Shown piece by piece: positions 1-6,429 of a DNA stretch of 43,958 nucleotides. Every line of letters begins with the position of its first letter. Within the stretch, counting starts at the first letter, position 1. A program made the translations under genes and the position numbers. Origin of the DNA: an uncultured Bacteroidales bacterium (GTDB taxonomy: Bacteria > Bacteroidota > Bacteroidia > Bacteroidales > Paludibacteraceae); assembly GCA_946414805.1 (NCBI GenBank), contig CAMKPZ010000011.1:1-43958 (forward strand), read 5' to 3'. Below the pieces are notes generated by a model, which ran no database searches, had not been told where the DNA came from, and saw nothing but the letters and a program-made list of their open reading frames with translations.

Positions 1-46
1 CCGGATTTTGGTTCCGAGAAGCGAGGTTCGACTCCTCGGTGGACAA
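1..46 (+). tRNA. tRNA-Gln (TTG), 3' part only
   Basis: Only the anticodon arm onward lies in the window. The anticodon loop is at 6-12 with TTG at 8-10, closed by a stem with pairs 2-16, 3-15, 4-14 and 5-13. The T arm is clear (stem 22-26 with 34-38, loop TTCGACT at 27-33). The acceptor 3' strand is 39-45 with discriminator A46. No CCA follows, so CCA would be added after transcription. The position before rplY and the TTG anticodon fit glutamine. The 5' half is outside the window, so identity rests on the anticodon loop alone. Confidence 0.78.
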
Positions 47-47
47 C

Positions 48-70
48 AAGGCTGCGCAGGCAGCCTTTTT
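48..70 (+). terminator. Intrinsic terminator after tRNA-Gln
   Basis: A perfect 8-bp stem AAGGCTGC / GCAGCCTT (48-55 and 60-67) with loop GCAG is followed by a short T run. It directly follows the tRNA 3' end. Confidence 0.85.
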
Positions 71-134
71 AGCCCTCAGCCGTCAGAAGTCAGCCATCAG
101 AAATCAGAAAACTGAATGCTGAAAGCTGAGTGCT
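71..134. repeat. Heptamer repeat array, left and right halves (copy 1)
   Basis: The left half (71-106) is built of degenerate TCAGCCR/TCAGAAR heptamers. The right half (112-134) is built of CTGAATG/CTGAAAG heptamers. The halves are imperfect inverse complements (TCAGC against GCTGA) and could pair in RNA. The rest of the gap up to rplY (135-277) holds a second array at 214-265 and no gene that I can support. Confidence 0.85.
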
Positions 135-213
135 AAAAAACGTGTGATGGGATACGGGCAGCGTCACAGAAGTTTTTACTGCCCCATATTGAGTAACACT
201 TTAAAATTGGCAA

Positions 214-265
214 TCAGCCATCAGAACTCAGCCCTCAGAAAGCTGAATGCTGAAAGCTGAAAGCC
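214..265. repeat. Heptamer repeat array (copy 2) before rplY
   Basis: TCAGCCA/TCAGAAC/TCAGCCC units (214-239) run straight into CTGAATG/CTGAAAG units (243-264). The right half ends about 12 nt before the rplY start codon, in the place where a ribosome-binding region would be. Confidence 0.85.
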
Positions 266-277
266 CCAAAAACAATT

Positions 278-835
278 ATGAAAGAATTTGCACTTGTAGG
301 TACTCCGCGTAGCGAGTACGGCAAGAAGGCCGCTAAGGCTCTTCGCGCAGAGGAATTGATTCCTTGCAACCTCTACGGTTGCGGTCAGGCATGCACCTTC
401 ACGGTTGCTGCAGCAGATGTACGCAAACTGATCTACAGCCCGGACACCCAGATCGTTGATCTGACTATCGGTGAGCTGAAGACCAAAGCAATTGTTAAGG
501 AACTCCAGTTCCACCCGATCAGCGGCAACACGCTGCATATTGACTTCCTCGCCGTTGACGAGAAGAAGCCGGTAGTAGTTGAGATCCCTATCCAGCTCAA
601 TGGTCTGGCTGAGGGTGTGAAAGCCGGTGGTAAACTGGTTCAAAACATGCGCAAACTCAAGGTACAGGGTATCTATACCGCATTCCCGGATCGCATCAAT
701 ATCGATGTTACCGAGCTTGGCCTGGGTAAGAAGATCGCTGTAGCTGATGTGAAGGCTGAGGGTCTGAAGTTCGTTAACCCGGCTGACGCTTGCGTAGCTG
801 AGGTGAAGGCAACACGCCAGAGCAAACAAGCTTAA
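278..835 (+). CDS. rplY: 50S ribosomal protein L25/general stress protein Ctc
   Basis: The product is a 185-residue ribosomal protein of the long L25/TL5/Ctc type, which binds 5S rRNA in the large subunit. The N-terminal L25 domain (about residues 1-95) carries the typical opening in which Arg and Lys residues precede IPCNLYG. The C-terminal TL5 beta domain (about 96-180) contains VEIPIQLNG and GGKLVQNMRKLKV. Length matches the two-domain family. The start is the ATG 12 nt after a heptamer repeat array; no strong Shine-Dalgarno is visible, as is usual in Bacteroidota. Neighbours are tRNA-Gln upstream and pth downstream, a common order in this phylum, so a shared translation-related unit is likely. 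A terminator-like hairpin follows at 890-920. Confidence 0.95.
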   Translation: MKEFALVGTPRSEYGKKAAKALRAEELIPCNLYGCGQACTFTVAAADVRKLIYSPDTQIVDLTIGELKTKAIVKELQFHPISGNTLHIDFLAVDEKKPVVVEIPIQLNGLAEGVKAGGKLVQNMRKLKVQGIYTAFPDRINIDVTELGLGKKIAVADVKAEGLKFVNPADACVAEVKATRQSKQA

Positions 836-842
836 TCGGCTA

Positions 843-960
843 TCAGCCGTCAGCCATCAGCCATCAGAAGTTGAGCGCTGAGGACAAATGAGGCGAGGCG
901 TATGTCTCGCCTCTAATTTTAAAGTATAAACTGAAAGCTGACAGCTGAATGCTGAAAGCC
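843..960. repeat. Split heptamer repeat element between rplY and pth (copy 3)
   Basis: The left half TCAGCCG/TCAGCCA/TCAGCCA (843-868) and the right half CTGAAAG/CTGACAG/CTGAATG/CTGAAAG (931-959) are separated by about 60 nt that holds the rplY terminator hairpin. The right half ends 7 nt before the pth start codon. Confidence 0.85.
890..920 (+). terminator. Terminator-like hairpin after rplY
   Basis: An 8-bp perfect stem GAGGCGAG / CTCGCCTC (890-897 and 906-913) with an 8-nt loop is followed by TAATTTT. It lies between the two halves of repeat copy 3. Confidence 0.75.
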
Positions 961-967
961 ACATAAT

Positions 968-1558
968 ATGAAATACTTAATCGTAGGTTTAGGCAATATC
1001 GGCGACGAGTACGCCGGCACACGGCATAACATCGGTTTTATGATGATCGATGCGTTCGCTGCATCGGTTAACGCCCGGTGGGAGGACAAACGCTACGGGT
1101 TTGTAGCCAAATGCCGGGTGAAGAATGCCGAACTGGTACTACTCAAGCCCTCAACATACATGAACCTCAGCGGTAACGCTGTGCGCTACTGGCTGCAACA
1201 GGAGAAAATACCCGTAGAGAACATGCTCGTGCTGGTAGATGATCTCAACCTGCCGTTCGGCACCATCCGCATCCGCAAGCAGGGTTCCAACGGAGGGCAT
1301 AACGGTCTTGGAAACATACAATCGGTATTAGGAACGGACGCGTACGCACGTGTGCGGTTCGGTATCGGCAATGAGTTCACCCGCGGCGCACAGATCAATT
1401 TTGTGCTCGGCGAATGGACGGACGAGGAGAAGAAACAGATCGACGAGCGGCTGAAAGTGACCACTCAAATCATTCCGAGTTTCTGCCTCGCCGGCATTGA
1501 CCGCACCATGAACCAATATAATAGCCGTCAGCCATCAGCCGTCAGCCATCAGAACTAA
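968..1558 (+). CDS. pth: Peptidyl-tRNA hydrolase
   Basis: The enzyme cleaves the ester bond of peptidyl-tRNAs that drop off ribosomes and so recycles tRNA. It is 196 residues, normal for bacterial Pth. Visible family residues are Asn10 in VGLGN, catalytic His20 in GTRHN, the [11 protein letters not shown] motif near Asp91/92, and the GSNGGHNGL stretch (about 107-114) that lines the active-site channel. The ATG start gives the standard [10 protein letters not shown] opening. The last residues (after about 184) do not look like Pth sequence. They are encoded by the left half of a heptamer repeat array, which also runs into the stop codon, so the natural C-terminus has been extended or replaced by repeat DNA. 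Confidence 0.96.
   Translation: MKYLIVGLGNIGDEYAGTRHNIGFMMIDAFAASVNARWEDKRYGFVAKCRVKNAELVLLKPSTYMNLSGNAVRYWLQQEKIPVENMLVLVDDLNLPFGTIRIRKQGSNGGHNGLGNIQSVLGTDAYARVRFGIGNEFTRGAQINFVLGEWTDEEKKQIDERLKVTTQIIPSFCLAGIDRTMNQYNSRQPSAVSHQN
1523..1555. repeat. Left half of heptamer element, inside the 3' end of pth
   Basis: Consecutive TCAGCCA/TCAGCCG units encode the last dozen residues of Pth (reading [11 protein letters not shown]). The matching right half is at 1930-1960, on the far side of the four-helix-bundle gene. Confidence 0.85.
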
Positions 1559-1569
1559 GCAATTAGAGT

Positions 1570-1947
1570 ATGCAAGACTATCACAGATTAGCCATGTGGC
1601 AACGTAGCCACCAACTAACTTTAGATATTTATAAAATAACTCAAGCCCAATTCCCAAAGGAGGAATTATTCGGACAAACAAATCAAATTCGGCGTGCAGC
1701 CGCATCAATACCGACAAACATCGCTGAGGGGTGTGGTAGACATTCACGTGCCGAATTAGCGCAGTTTCTTAATATCGCTGCCGGGTCTGCTTCCGAGGTA
1801 GAATATGAGATCCTTCTTGCGAAAGATACAGGATATATTACCATCGAGCAATATAATTGTCTGGCTAAAGAAGTTAGTGAGATACGTAGTATGATTAAAA
1901 AATATATGTCACACCTACGTGAAAAAAATCTGAATGCTGATAGCTGA
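1570..1947 (+). CDS. Four-helix-bundle protein (23S rRNA intervening-sequence protein family)
   Basis: This is a 125-residue protein of the TIGR02436/S23-like four-helix-bundle family, which is often encoded within 23S rRNA intervening sequences but also occurs as a free gene. The biochemical role is unknown. The hallmark SIPTNIAEGCGRHS lies at about residues 46-59, and the rest is predicted helical. The gene is visibly more AT-rich than its neighbours, which suggests separate acquisition. It lies exactly between a left repeat half (in the pth 3' end) and a right repeat half (1930-1960) that encodes its last residues and its stop codon. In related gene orders I would expect pth to be followed directly by the S4-domain gene, so this gene looks inserted. 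Confidence 0.9.
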   Translation: MQDYHRLAMWQRSHQLTLDIYKITQAQFPKEELFGQTNQIRRAAASIPTNIAEGCGRHSRAELAQFLNIAAGSASEVEYEILLAKDTGYITIEQYNCLAKEVSEIRSMIKKYMSHLREKNLNADS

Positions 1948-1961
1948 ATACTGAAAGCCTG
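1930..1961. repeat. Right half of heptamer element, 3' end of four-helix gene
   Basis: CTGAATG/CTGATAG/CTGAATA/CTGAAAG units span the stop codon of the four-helix-bundle gene and end about 7 nt before the ATG of the S4-domain gene. Confidence 0.85.
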
Positions 1962-1967
1962 AAAAAT

Positions 1968-2378
1968 ATGGAAGTACGAGTTGATAAATACTTGTGGGCG
2001 ATGCGGATCTACAAGACCCGCTCGATCGCTGCGGACGCATGCAAGAACGGACGGATCACCATGAACGGCGTGCAGCTCAAACCGAGCCGCACCTTCAAAG
2101 TGGGCGACACGTTCTCCGTGCGCAAAGGCCCGATCACCTATACCTATAAGGTGCTGCAACTGACCGAGAACAGGCTCGGCGCCAAGCTTGTACCGGAATA
2201 TATGCAGGACTGCACCGATCCGAAGCAGTTGGAACTGCTCGAACTCGCACGCATGGCTGGTAACGGCGTCCGCGACAGAGGTCTGGGACGACCGACCAAG
2301 AAAGACCGACGGGACATTGAGGTCTTCATGAGCGACAATTATCTGGACGAAATAGATTGGGATGATGAAGAGAATTGA
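1968..2378 (+). CDS. S4-domain RNA-binding protein, Hsp15-like
   Basis: This is a 136-residue protein with an N-terminal S4 RNA-binding domain (about residues 2-65; MEVRVDKYLWAMRIYKTRS is the typical opening of the HslR/Hsp15 group). A basic C-terminal region follows, with the family segment RGLGRPTKKDRRDIE near 106-120. Hsp15 members bind stalled 50S subunits carrying nascent chains and help recycle them. That role is known from the family and not shown here. The location after pth fits a ribosome-rescue context. The last residues and stop codon fall inside an AATTGAG repeat array (2371-2402), so the end of the protein is repeat-derived. Confidence 0.9.
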   Translation: MEVRVDKYLWAMRIYKTRSIAADACKNGRITMNGVQLKPSRTFKVGDTFSVRKGPITYTYKVLQLTENRLGAKLVPEYMQDCTDPKQLELLELARMAGNGVRDRGLGRPTKKDRRDIEVFMSDNYLDEIDWDDEEN

Positions 2379-2402
2379 GAATTGAAAATTGAGAATTGAG
2401 AA
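2371..2402. repeat. AATTGAG-type heptamer array
   Basis: Four to five tandem GAATTGA/AAATTGA heptamers cover the stop codon of the S4-domain gene and end at the GTG start of the DUF4924 gene. This is a second repeat family, the complement of the AATTCTC units seen at 21542-21574. Confidence 0.85.
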
Positions 2403-2861
2403 GTGAAATCGAAACGTGACAATATAGCTGAATACATCCTCTATATATGGCAGATGGAGGATTATCTGCGTGCCTTCCCGCAGCAGGCGGAGGCCACGGA
2501 GGAGTTGCATGATCTGAACGAGATGATGCACCGCGAAGGCGTTGTGGAGCAGGGGCATCTGCAGTTGGCGCAGAACGCGTTGCACGAGATAGAGGATCTG
2601 CATGCGCAGTTGCTCGACGAAGACGCGATGTACCGCGCTGCTATCATCCGTCTCACACCCCAACTAAACCTGCTAAAAGCCAAGACCGACCGTCCGACCA
2701 TGAGCGATATAGAGGCCTGCCTCATCCTGCTCTACCAGATCATGATGCTGCACCTGCAGCACCGCGAGATCAGCGCCGCCACCGCCTCTGTACAACAGCA
2801 GGCAACGAAAGTGTTGCAGTTCCTGAGTCGGACCTATCGAGATCTCGATATATCGAAATAA
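2403..2861 (+). CDS. DUF4924 family protein, function unknown
   Basis: This is a 152-residue, mostly helical protein of the DUF4924 family, which is largely restricted to Bacteroidota and has no assigned function. The opening in which IAEYILYIWQMEDYLRAF lies near residues 8-25 is typical. No signal peptide, membrane helix or catalytic motif is visible. A GTG start at 2403 immediately after the repeat array gives the expected N-terminus; the next methionine, in WQMEDY, would cut the conserved start. The gene lies between the S4-domain gene and nth with 12 nt to nth, so it is probably co-transcribed with them. Confidence 0.82.
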   Translation: MKSKRDNIAEYILYIWQMEDYLRAFPQQAEATEELHDLNEMMHREGVVEQGHLQLAQNALHEIEDLHAQLLDEDAMYRAAIIRLTPQLNLLKAKTDRPTMSDIEACLILLYQIMMLHLQHREISAATASVQQQATKVLQFLSRTYRDLDISK

Positions 2862-2873
2862 CGAAGTATCGAC
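2835..2873. repeat. TATCGA-type short repeats across DUF4924 stop
   Basis: Clustered TATCGA/ATCTCGATA/TATCGAAATA units span the last codons of the DUF4924 gene and the gap to nth. A similar cluster lies between rplJ and rplL (40891-40926). Confidence 0.6.
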
Positions 2874-3518
2874 ATGACAACCAAAGAACGATTCCATAGT
2901 GTTTTAGGCTGGTTTGAGGCGAACATGCCGGTGGCGGAGAGCGAACTGAACTATCGCAACCCCTATGAGTTGCTGGTAGCGGTGATGCTCTCGGCGCAAT
3001 GCACCGACAAACGCGTGAATATGGTGACTCCTGCTTTGTTTGAAGCCTACCCTACGCCGGAAGCGTTGGCGCAGGCGACAAGCGATGAGGTGTTCGAATA
3101 CATCCAATCGGTGAGTTACCCGCGATCGAAGGCCGAGCACTTAGCGGCGATGGCGCAAAGGCTGACGGAGGTCTATCATGGACAGGTGCCGGACAATATC
3201 GATGATCTGCAGACCCTGCAAGGCGTAGGACGCAAGACCGCCAATGTCGTCTGCGCCGTGATCTGGAACCAACCGACGATGGCTGTCGATACCCATATCT
3301 TCCGGGTGAGCGAACGGCTGGGACTGACCACCCATAGCAAGAACCCGCTCCAGACCGAAAAGCAACTGGTCAAATATATCCCCGCCGAAGTCATCCCCAA
3401 GGCACATCACTGGTTATTGCTGCACGGCCGCTATGTCTGCCAAGCCCGCAAACCCCAATGCGAGAAATGCGGATTAAAAGAATTTTGCAGGTTCTACGGA
3501 AAAAATGAGAAAAAATGA
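2874..3518 (+). CDS. nth: Endonuclease III (DNA glycosylase/AP lyase)
   Basis: This base-excision repair enzyme removes oxidised pyrimidines and nicks the abasic site. It has 214 residues, the normal size. The helix-hairpin-helix motif LQGVGRKTA lies at 115-123 with catalytic Lys121. The catalytic Asp139 is in AVDTH. The C-terminal [4Fe-4S] cluster ligands are Cys189, Cys196, Cys199 and Cys205 (spacing C-x6-C-x2-C-x5-C). The ATG at 2874 gives the expected N-terminus. A strong terminator starts at the stop codon, so this unit ends here and recA is transcribed separately. Confidence 0.97.
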   Translation: MTTKERFHSVLGWFEANMPVAESELNYRNPYELLVAVMLSAQCTDKRVNMVTPALFEAYPTPEALAQATSDEVFEYIQSVSYPRSKAEHLAAMAQRLTEVYHGQVPDNIDDLQTLQGVGRKTANVVCAVIWNQPTMAVDTHIFRVSERLGLTTHSKNPLQTEKQLVKYIPAEVIPKAHHWLLLHGRYVCQARKPQCEKCGLKEFCRFYGKNEKK

Positions 3519-3548
3519 GCACACGCTTGCGTATGTGCTTTTTTTTTT
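3518..3548 (+). terminator. Intrinsic terminator after nth
   Basis: The hairpin GCACACGC-TTGC-GTATGTGC (3519-3538, one C/A mismatch) is followed by about ten T residues. It begins at the last base of the nth stop codon. Confidence 0.85.
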
Positions 3549-3557
3549 GTAATTTTG
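3527..3557 (+). promoter_or_regulatory. Bacteroidota-type promoter for recA
   Basis: The -7 element TAATTTTG (TAnnTTTG consensus) is at 3550-3557. A TTG at 3527-3529, 20 nt upstream, could serve as the -33 element. It overlaps the nth terminator. The leader to the recA ATG is about 40 nt and contains AAATGA/AAATGG-like near-repeats. No SOS-type operator is recognised. Confidence 0.6.
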
Positions 3558-3604
3558 CAGCGCTAAATGAATAAATGGTAAATGATTAAATTGTAAATAA
3601 TTTT

Positions 3605-4645
3605 ATGGCAGAGAAACAAGGCCCATCGGCAGACAAACTGAAAGCGCTGCAGAACGCGATGGCTAAGATCGACAAAGATTTTGGTAAAGGCGCCATCATG
3701 CGTCTTGGAGACGAGAAGATAGAGGATGTACCGGTGATTCCGACCGGCAGTCTTGGATTGAACTACGCGTTGGGCGTAGGCGGTTATCCGCGCGGAAGGA
3801 TCATCGAGATCTATGGTCCGGAGTCGTCCGGAAAGACCACACTGGCAATCCACGCCATGGCGGAGGTGCAGAAGACCGGCGGCATCGCTGCTATCATCGA
3901 CGCCGAGCACGCTTTCGACCGCTTCTATGCGGAGAAATTAGGCGTGAATGTGCAGGATCTGCTGATCGCCCAGCCGGATTCGGGAGAGCAGGCACTGGAG
4001 ATAGCCGATGAGTTGATCCGTTCGGCTGCCGTGGATCTGATCGTGATTGACTCCGTGGCTGCACTGACGCCGAAAGCGGAGATTGACGGAGACATGGGCG
4101 ATAACAAAGTGGGTCTGCAGGCACGCCTGATGAGCCAGGCACTGCGTAAGATGACCGCTTCGGTCAATAAAACCAATACCACTGTCATCTTCATCAACCA
4201 GTTGCGCGAGAAGATCGGCGTGATGTTCGGCAACCCCGAGACCACTACCGGCGGTAATGCCTTGAAATTCTACGCATCTGTCCGTCTCGATATCCGCCGC
4301 ACCGGTCAGATCAAAGACGGCGACACGATCAAAGGTAACCAGGTGCGCGTGAAGGTCATCAAGAACAAAGTGGCTCCTCCGTTCAAGAAAGCGGAGTTCG
4401 ACCTGATGTTCAACGAAGGTATCTCCAAGATCGGAGAGATCCTTGATTTCGCCGTGGCAACCGAGGTGGTCAAGAAGAGCGGTTCGTTCTTCTCCTACGG
4501 CGACACCAAACTCGGTCAGGGTCGCGACAAAGTGAAAGAGGTTCTGGCGGAGAACCCGGATCTGTGCGAAGAGCTGGAGACGAAGATCAGCGAGAAGGTT
4601 AAGGAACTCGGTCTGGAAGCAGTCCTCAATAAAATCGGGAAATGA
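3605..4645 (+). CDS. recA: Recombinase RecA
   Basis: RecA is the ATP-dependent strand-exchange protein for homologous recombination and co-protease for SOS-type regulators. It has 346 residues, full length. The Walker A motif GPESSGKTT is at 71-79, Walker B is near [10 protein letters not shown], and the loop 2 region is near [14 protein letters not shown]. The N-terminal helix and the C-terminal domain with its short acidic/basic tail are present. The start ATG gives the usual MAEK opening. Promoter and upstream terminator show independent transcription from nth. A heptamer array follows the stop codon directly. Confidence 0.98.
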   Translation: MAEKQGPSADKLKALQNAMAKIDKDFGKGAIMRLGDEKIEDVPVIPTGSLGLNYALGVGGYPRGRIIEIYGPESSGKTTLAIHAMAEVQKTGGIAAIIDAEHAFDRFYAEKLGVNVQDLLIAQPDSGEQALEIADELIRSAAVDLIVIDSVAALTPKAEIDGDMGDNKVGLQARLMSQALRKMTASVNKTNTTVIFINQLREKIGVMFGNPETTTGGNALKFYASVRLDIRRTGQIKDGDTIKGNQVRVKVIKNKVAPPFKKAEFDLMFNEGISKIGEILDFAVATEVVKKSGSFFSYGDTKLGQGRDKVKEVLAENPDLCEELETKISEKVKELGLEAVLNKIGK

Positions 4646-4712
4646 GCCGTCAGCCATCAGCTGTCAGCCATCAGAAACAAATCTGACTTCTGAATGCTGA
4701 ATACTGAAAGCC
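4645..4712. repeat. Heptamer repeat element between recA and dehydrogenase gene (copy 5)
   Basis: The left half TCAGCCA/TCAGCTG/TCAGCCA (4645-4676) begins at the last base of the recA stop codon. The right half CTGACTT/CTGAATG/CTGAATA/CTGAAAG (4683-4711) contains the annotated ATG of the next gene at 4694. Confidence 0.85.
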
Positions 4713-6268
4713 TTATATTATCCCCGAAAGAGGCGTATGAAGCGGCTCTGAAATGGCGGATCGTGAAGCGGAGTGTAGATGCACGTCAGCGTGAGCTGAA
4801 AGTGCATCTTACTGTATTGACAGACGAGGAGGGAAAACCCATACCAATTCACAATTCACAATTTACAATTAACAATTTCCCGGATGGTGACCGTTTCCTA
4901 CTCTATACACCGCCGGTGTACCAGGATGTGCACAACGCCAAACGGCAGGTCATCATCATCGGTGCCGGTCCGGCGGGACTCTTTGCTGCGCTCACCCTGT
5001 TGGAATACGGGATCAAACCGATCATCTACGAAAGAGGAAAGGAAGTAAGTGAAAGGAAGAGGGACATCGCCCTCCTGAACAGGAACGAAGGGCTCAATCC
5101 CGAATCGAACTACTGCTTCGGCGAAGGCGGTGCGGGTACTTTCTCTGACGGCAAACTCTTCTCCCGCTCCAAGAAAAGGGGAAACATGCAGCGGGTGATG
5201 GAGATTTTCCATCATTTCGGTGCTCCCGACAGTGTTCTCTATGAGGCGCATGCCCATATAGGATCGGATAAGTTACCGACGATCATCAAGCGGATGCGCG
5301 AGTGCATCCTGGAGCACGGAGGGGAGATACATTTTGAGACTTGCGTGACAAGCCTCAAACAATTCACAATGCACAATGCACAATGCACAATTACCAATTC
5401 ACAATTCACAAGCCCTATAATACTTGCGATCGGGCATTCGGCACATGACACGTACCGGATGTTAGCGGCGGAAGGCGTGAAGTTAGAGACCAAGGGGTTT
5501 GCCATGGGTGTTCGCGCCGAACATCCGCAAGCGCTGATCAACAGGCTGATGTACCATCTGAAGCCATCAGCCGTCAGCCGTCAGCAGTCAGAACTTATTA
5601 AGTATGTAGGCAACGCCTCATACAGTCTGGTGACGCAGGTGGACGGACGGGGTGTCTATTCGTTCTGCATGTGCCCGGGCGGTCATATCGTACCGGCAGG
5701 CAGTACGCCCGACAGCTGCGTTGTGAACGGGATGTCTGCCAGCCATCGCAACTCGCCTTTCGCCAACAGCGGAATGGTGGTACAGATCAACCCGGAGGAT
5801 ATTCCCGGCGATAATCCGCTACGGGGGCTGGAGTACCAAGAAGCTTTGGAGCGGCTTGCATACGAGCAGTCAGCTATCAGCCATCAGCCATCAGTAGCAC
5901 CGGCGCAGAGGTTAAGGGATTTTGTGGAGGGCAGAGCGAGTAAGGATCTGCCGCCATGCAGTTATCTGCCGGGCATCGTTCCGAGCCGCCTGGACCAATG
6001 GCTGCCGGCTCATATCGGCAGACGATTGCAGCAAGGTTTCCGTGATTTTGACCGCAAATATCCGGGTTTCCTGACCAACGAGGCTGTTATCCTCGGCGTA
6101 GAGAGCCGGAGCAGCAGTGCCGTGCGTATTGTACGTGATCCGGAGACATTACAATCCGTCTCCACTCCGGGCCTCTACCCATGCGGCGAAGGCGCCGGCT
6201 ATGCCGGAGGCATCACCAGCAGCGCCCTCGACGGCATCAACGCCGCAATGAAGATAGTTCAGCAGTAG
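4694..6268 (+). CDS. FAD-dependent dehydrogenase (COG2509-like)
   Basis: This is a 524-residue putative FAD/NAD(P)-binding oxidoreductase of the COG2509 type; substrate unknown, probably cytosolic. The N-terminal domain with VKRSVDARQRE (about 24-34) precedes the dinucleotide-binding GAGPAG (90-95). Later come the family segments FGEGGAGTFSDGKL (about 142-155) and a C-terminal PCGEGAGYAGGITSSA (about 497-512). The ATG at 4694 lies inside a repeat array, so the true start is uncertain. The gene is odd: four heptamer-repeat tracts run through it in frame, at residues about 52-62, 223-240, 290-300 and 391-401. They encode stretches such as HNSQFTINN and SAISHQPS that do not look like enzyme sequence. 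The reading frame stays open throughout, so the protein may still be functional. Confidence 0.88.
   Translation: MLNTESLILSPKEAYEAALKWRIVKRSVDARQRELKVHLTVLTDEEGKPIPIHNSQFTINNFPDGDRFLLYTPPVYQDVHNAKRQVIIIGAGPAGLFAALTLLEYGIKPIIYERGKEVSERKRDIALLNRNEGLNPESNYCFGEGGAGTFSDGKLFSRSKKRGNMQRVMEIFHHFGAPDSVLYEAHAHIGSDKLPTIIKRMRECILEHGGEIHFETCVTSLKQFTMHNAQCTITNSQFTSPIILAIGHSAHDTYRMLAAEGVKLETKGFAMGVRAEHPQALINRLMYHLKPSAVSRQQSELIKYVGNASYSLVTQVDGRGVYSFCMCPGGHIVPAGSTPDSCVVNGMSASHRNSPFANSGMVVQINPEDIPGDNPLRGLEYQEALERLAYEQSAISHQPSVAPAQRLRDFVEGRASKDLPPCSYLPGIVPSRLDQWLPAHIGRRLQQGFRDFDRKYPGFLTNEAVILGVESRSSSAVRIVRDPETLQSVSTPGLYPCGEGAGYAGGITSSALDGINAAMKIVQQ
4845..4879. repeat. CAATTCA heptamer array inside dehydrogenase gene
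   Basis: Five tandem CAATTCA/CAATTTA/CAATTAA units lie in frame within the coding sequence and encode HNSQFTINNF. No stop codon arises. Confidence 0.85.
5360..5411. repeat. CAATTCA/CAATGCA heptamer array inside dehydrogenase gene
   Basis: About seven tandem CAATTCA, CAATGCA and CAATTAC units encode a stretch containing FTMHNAQCTITNSQFT. This is the longest of the four intragenic tracts. Confidence 0.85.
5562..5593. repeat. TCAGCCR heptamer array inside dehydrogenase gene
   Basis: About four TCAGCCG/TCAGCAG units encode SAVSRQQSE. Only the left-half type is present, without a right half. Confidence 0.8.
5866..5894. repeat. TCAGCCA heptamer array inside dehydrogenase gene
   Basis: TCAGCTA/TCAGCCA/TCAGCCA units encode EQSAISHQPS. 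Only the left-half type is present. Confidence 0.8.
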
Positions 6269-6286
6269 TTAGACCGTATGTATATC

Positions 6287-6314
6287 GTCTAGGTATGGTC
6301 TAGATATGGTCTAG
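6287..6314. repeat. 11-nt direct repeats GTCTAGRTATG
   Basis: Units start at 6287, 6298 and 6309; the third is degenerate after GTCTAG. A reverse-complement echo (AGACCGTAT) stands just upstream at 6271. They lie in the convergent gap 6269-6429, which otherwise holds two hairpins and no gene. Confidence 0.75.
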
Positions 6315-6328
6315 CGCAATATGGTAAA

Positions 6329-6366
6329 ACAATAAATGCAGGCTCGTTCGAGTCTGCATTTATTGT
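6329..6366. terminator. Long hairpin between convergent genes, probable bidirectional terminator
   Basis: A perfect 13-bp stem (6329-6341 with 6354-6366, arm ACAATAAATGCAG) carries a 12-nt loop. A second perfect hairpin ATCAGCCAT-GT-ATGGCTGAT follows at 6368-6387. No T run follows the first, so termination is inferred from position between the dehydrogenase and the exported-protein gene. Confidence 0.6.
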
Positions 6367-6429
6367 GATCAGCCATGTATGGCTGATGCCTGAATTATTA
6401 GAGCTAGGTCTAAAGGCCGTTGGTGTAAA

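Noticed and set aside
71..265. CRISPR array
   Set aside because: Units are 7 nt and contiguous, with no 20-40-nt repeats, no unique spacers and no cas genes in the window.
1570..1947. Four-helix-bundle gene as part of an rRNA intervening sequence
   Set aside because: No rRNA sequence is present on either side; here the gene stands between pth and the S4-domain gene.
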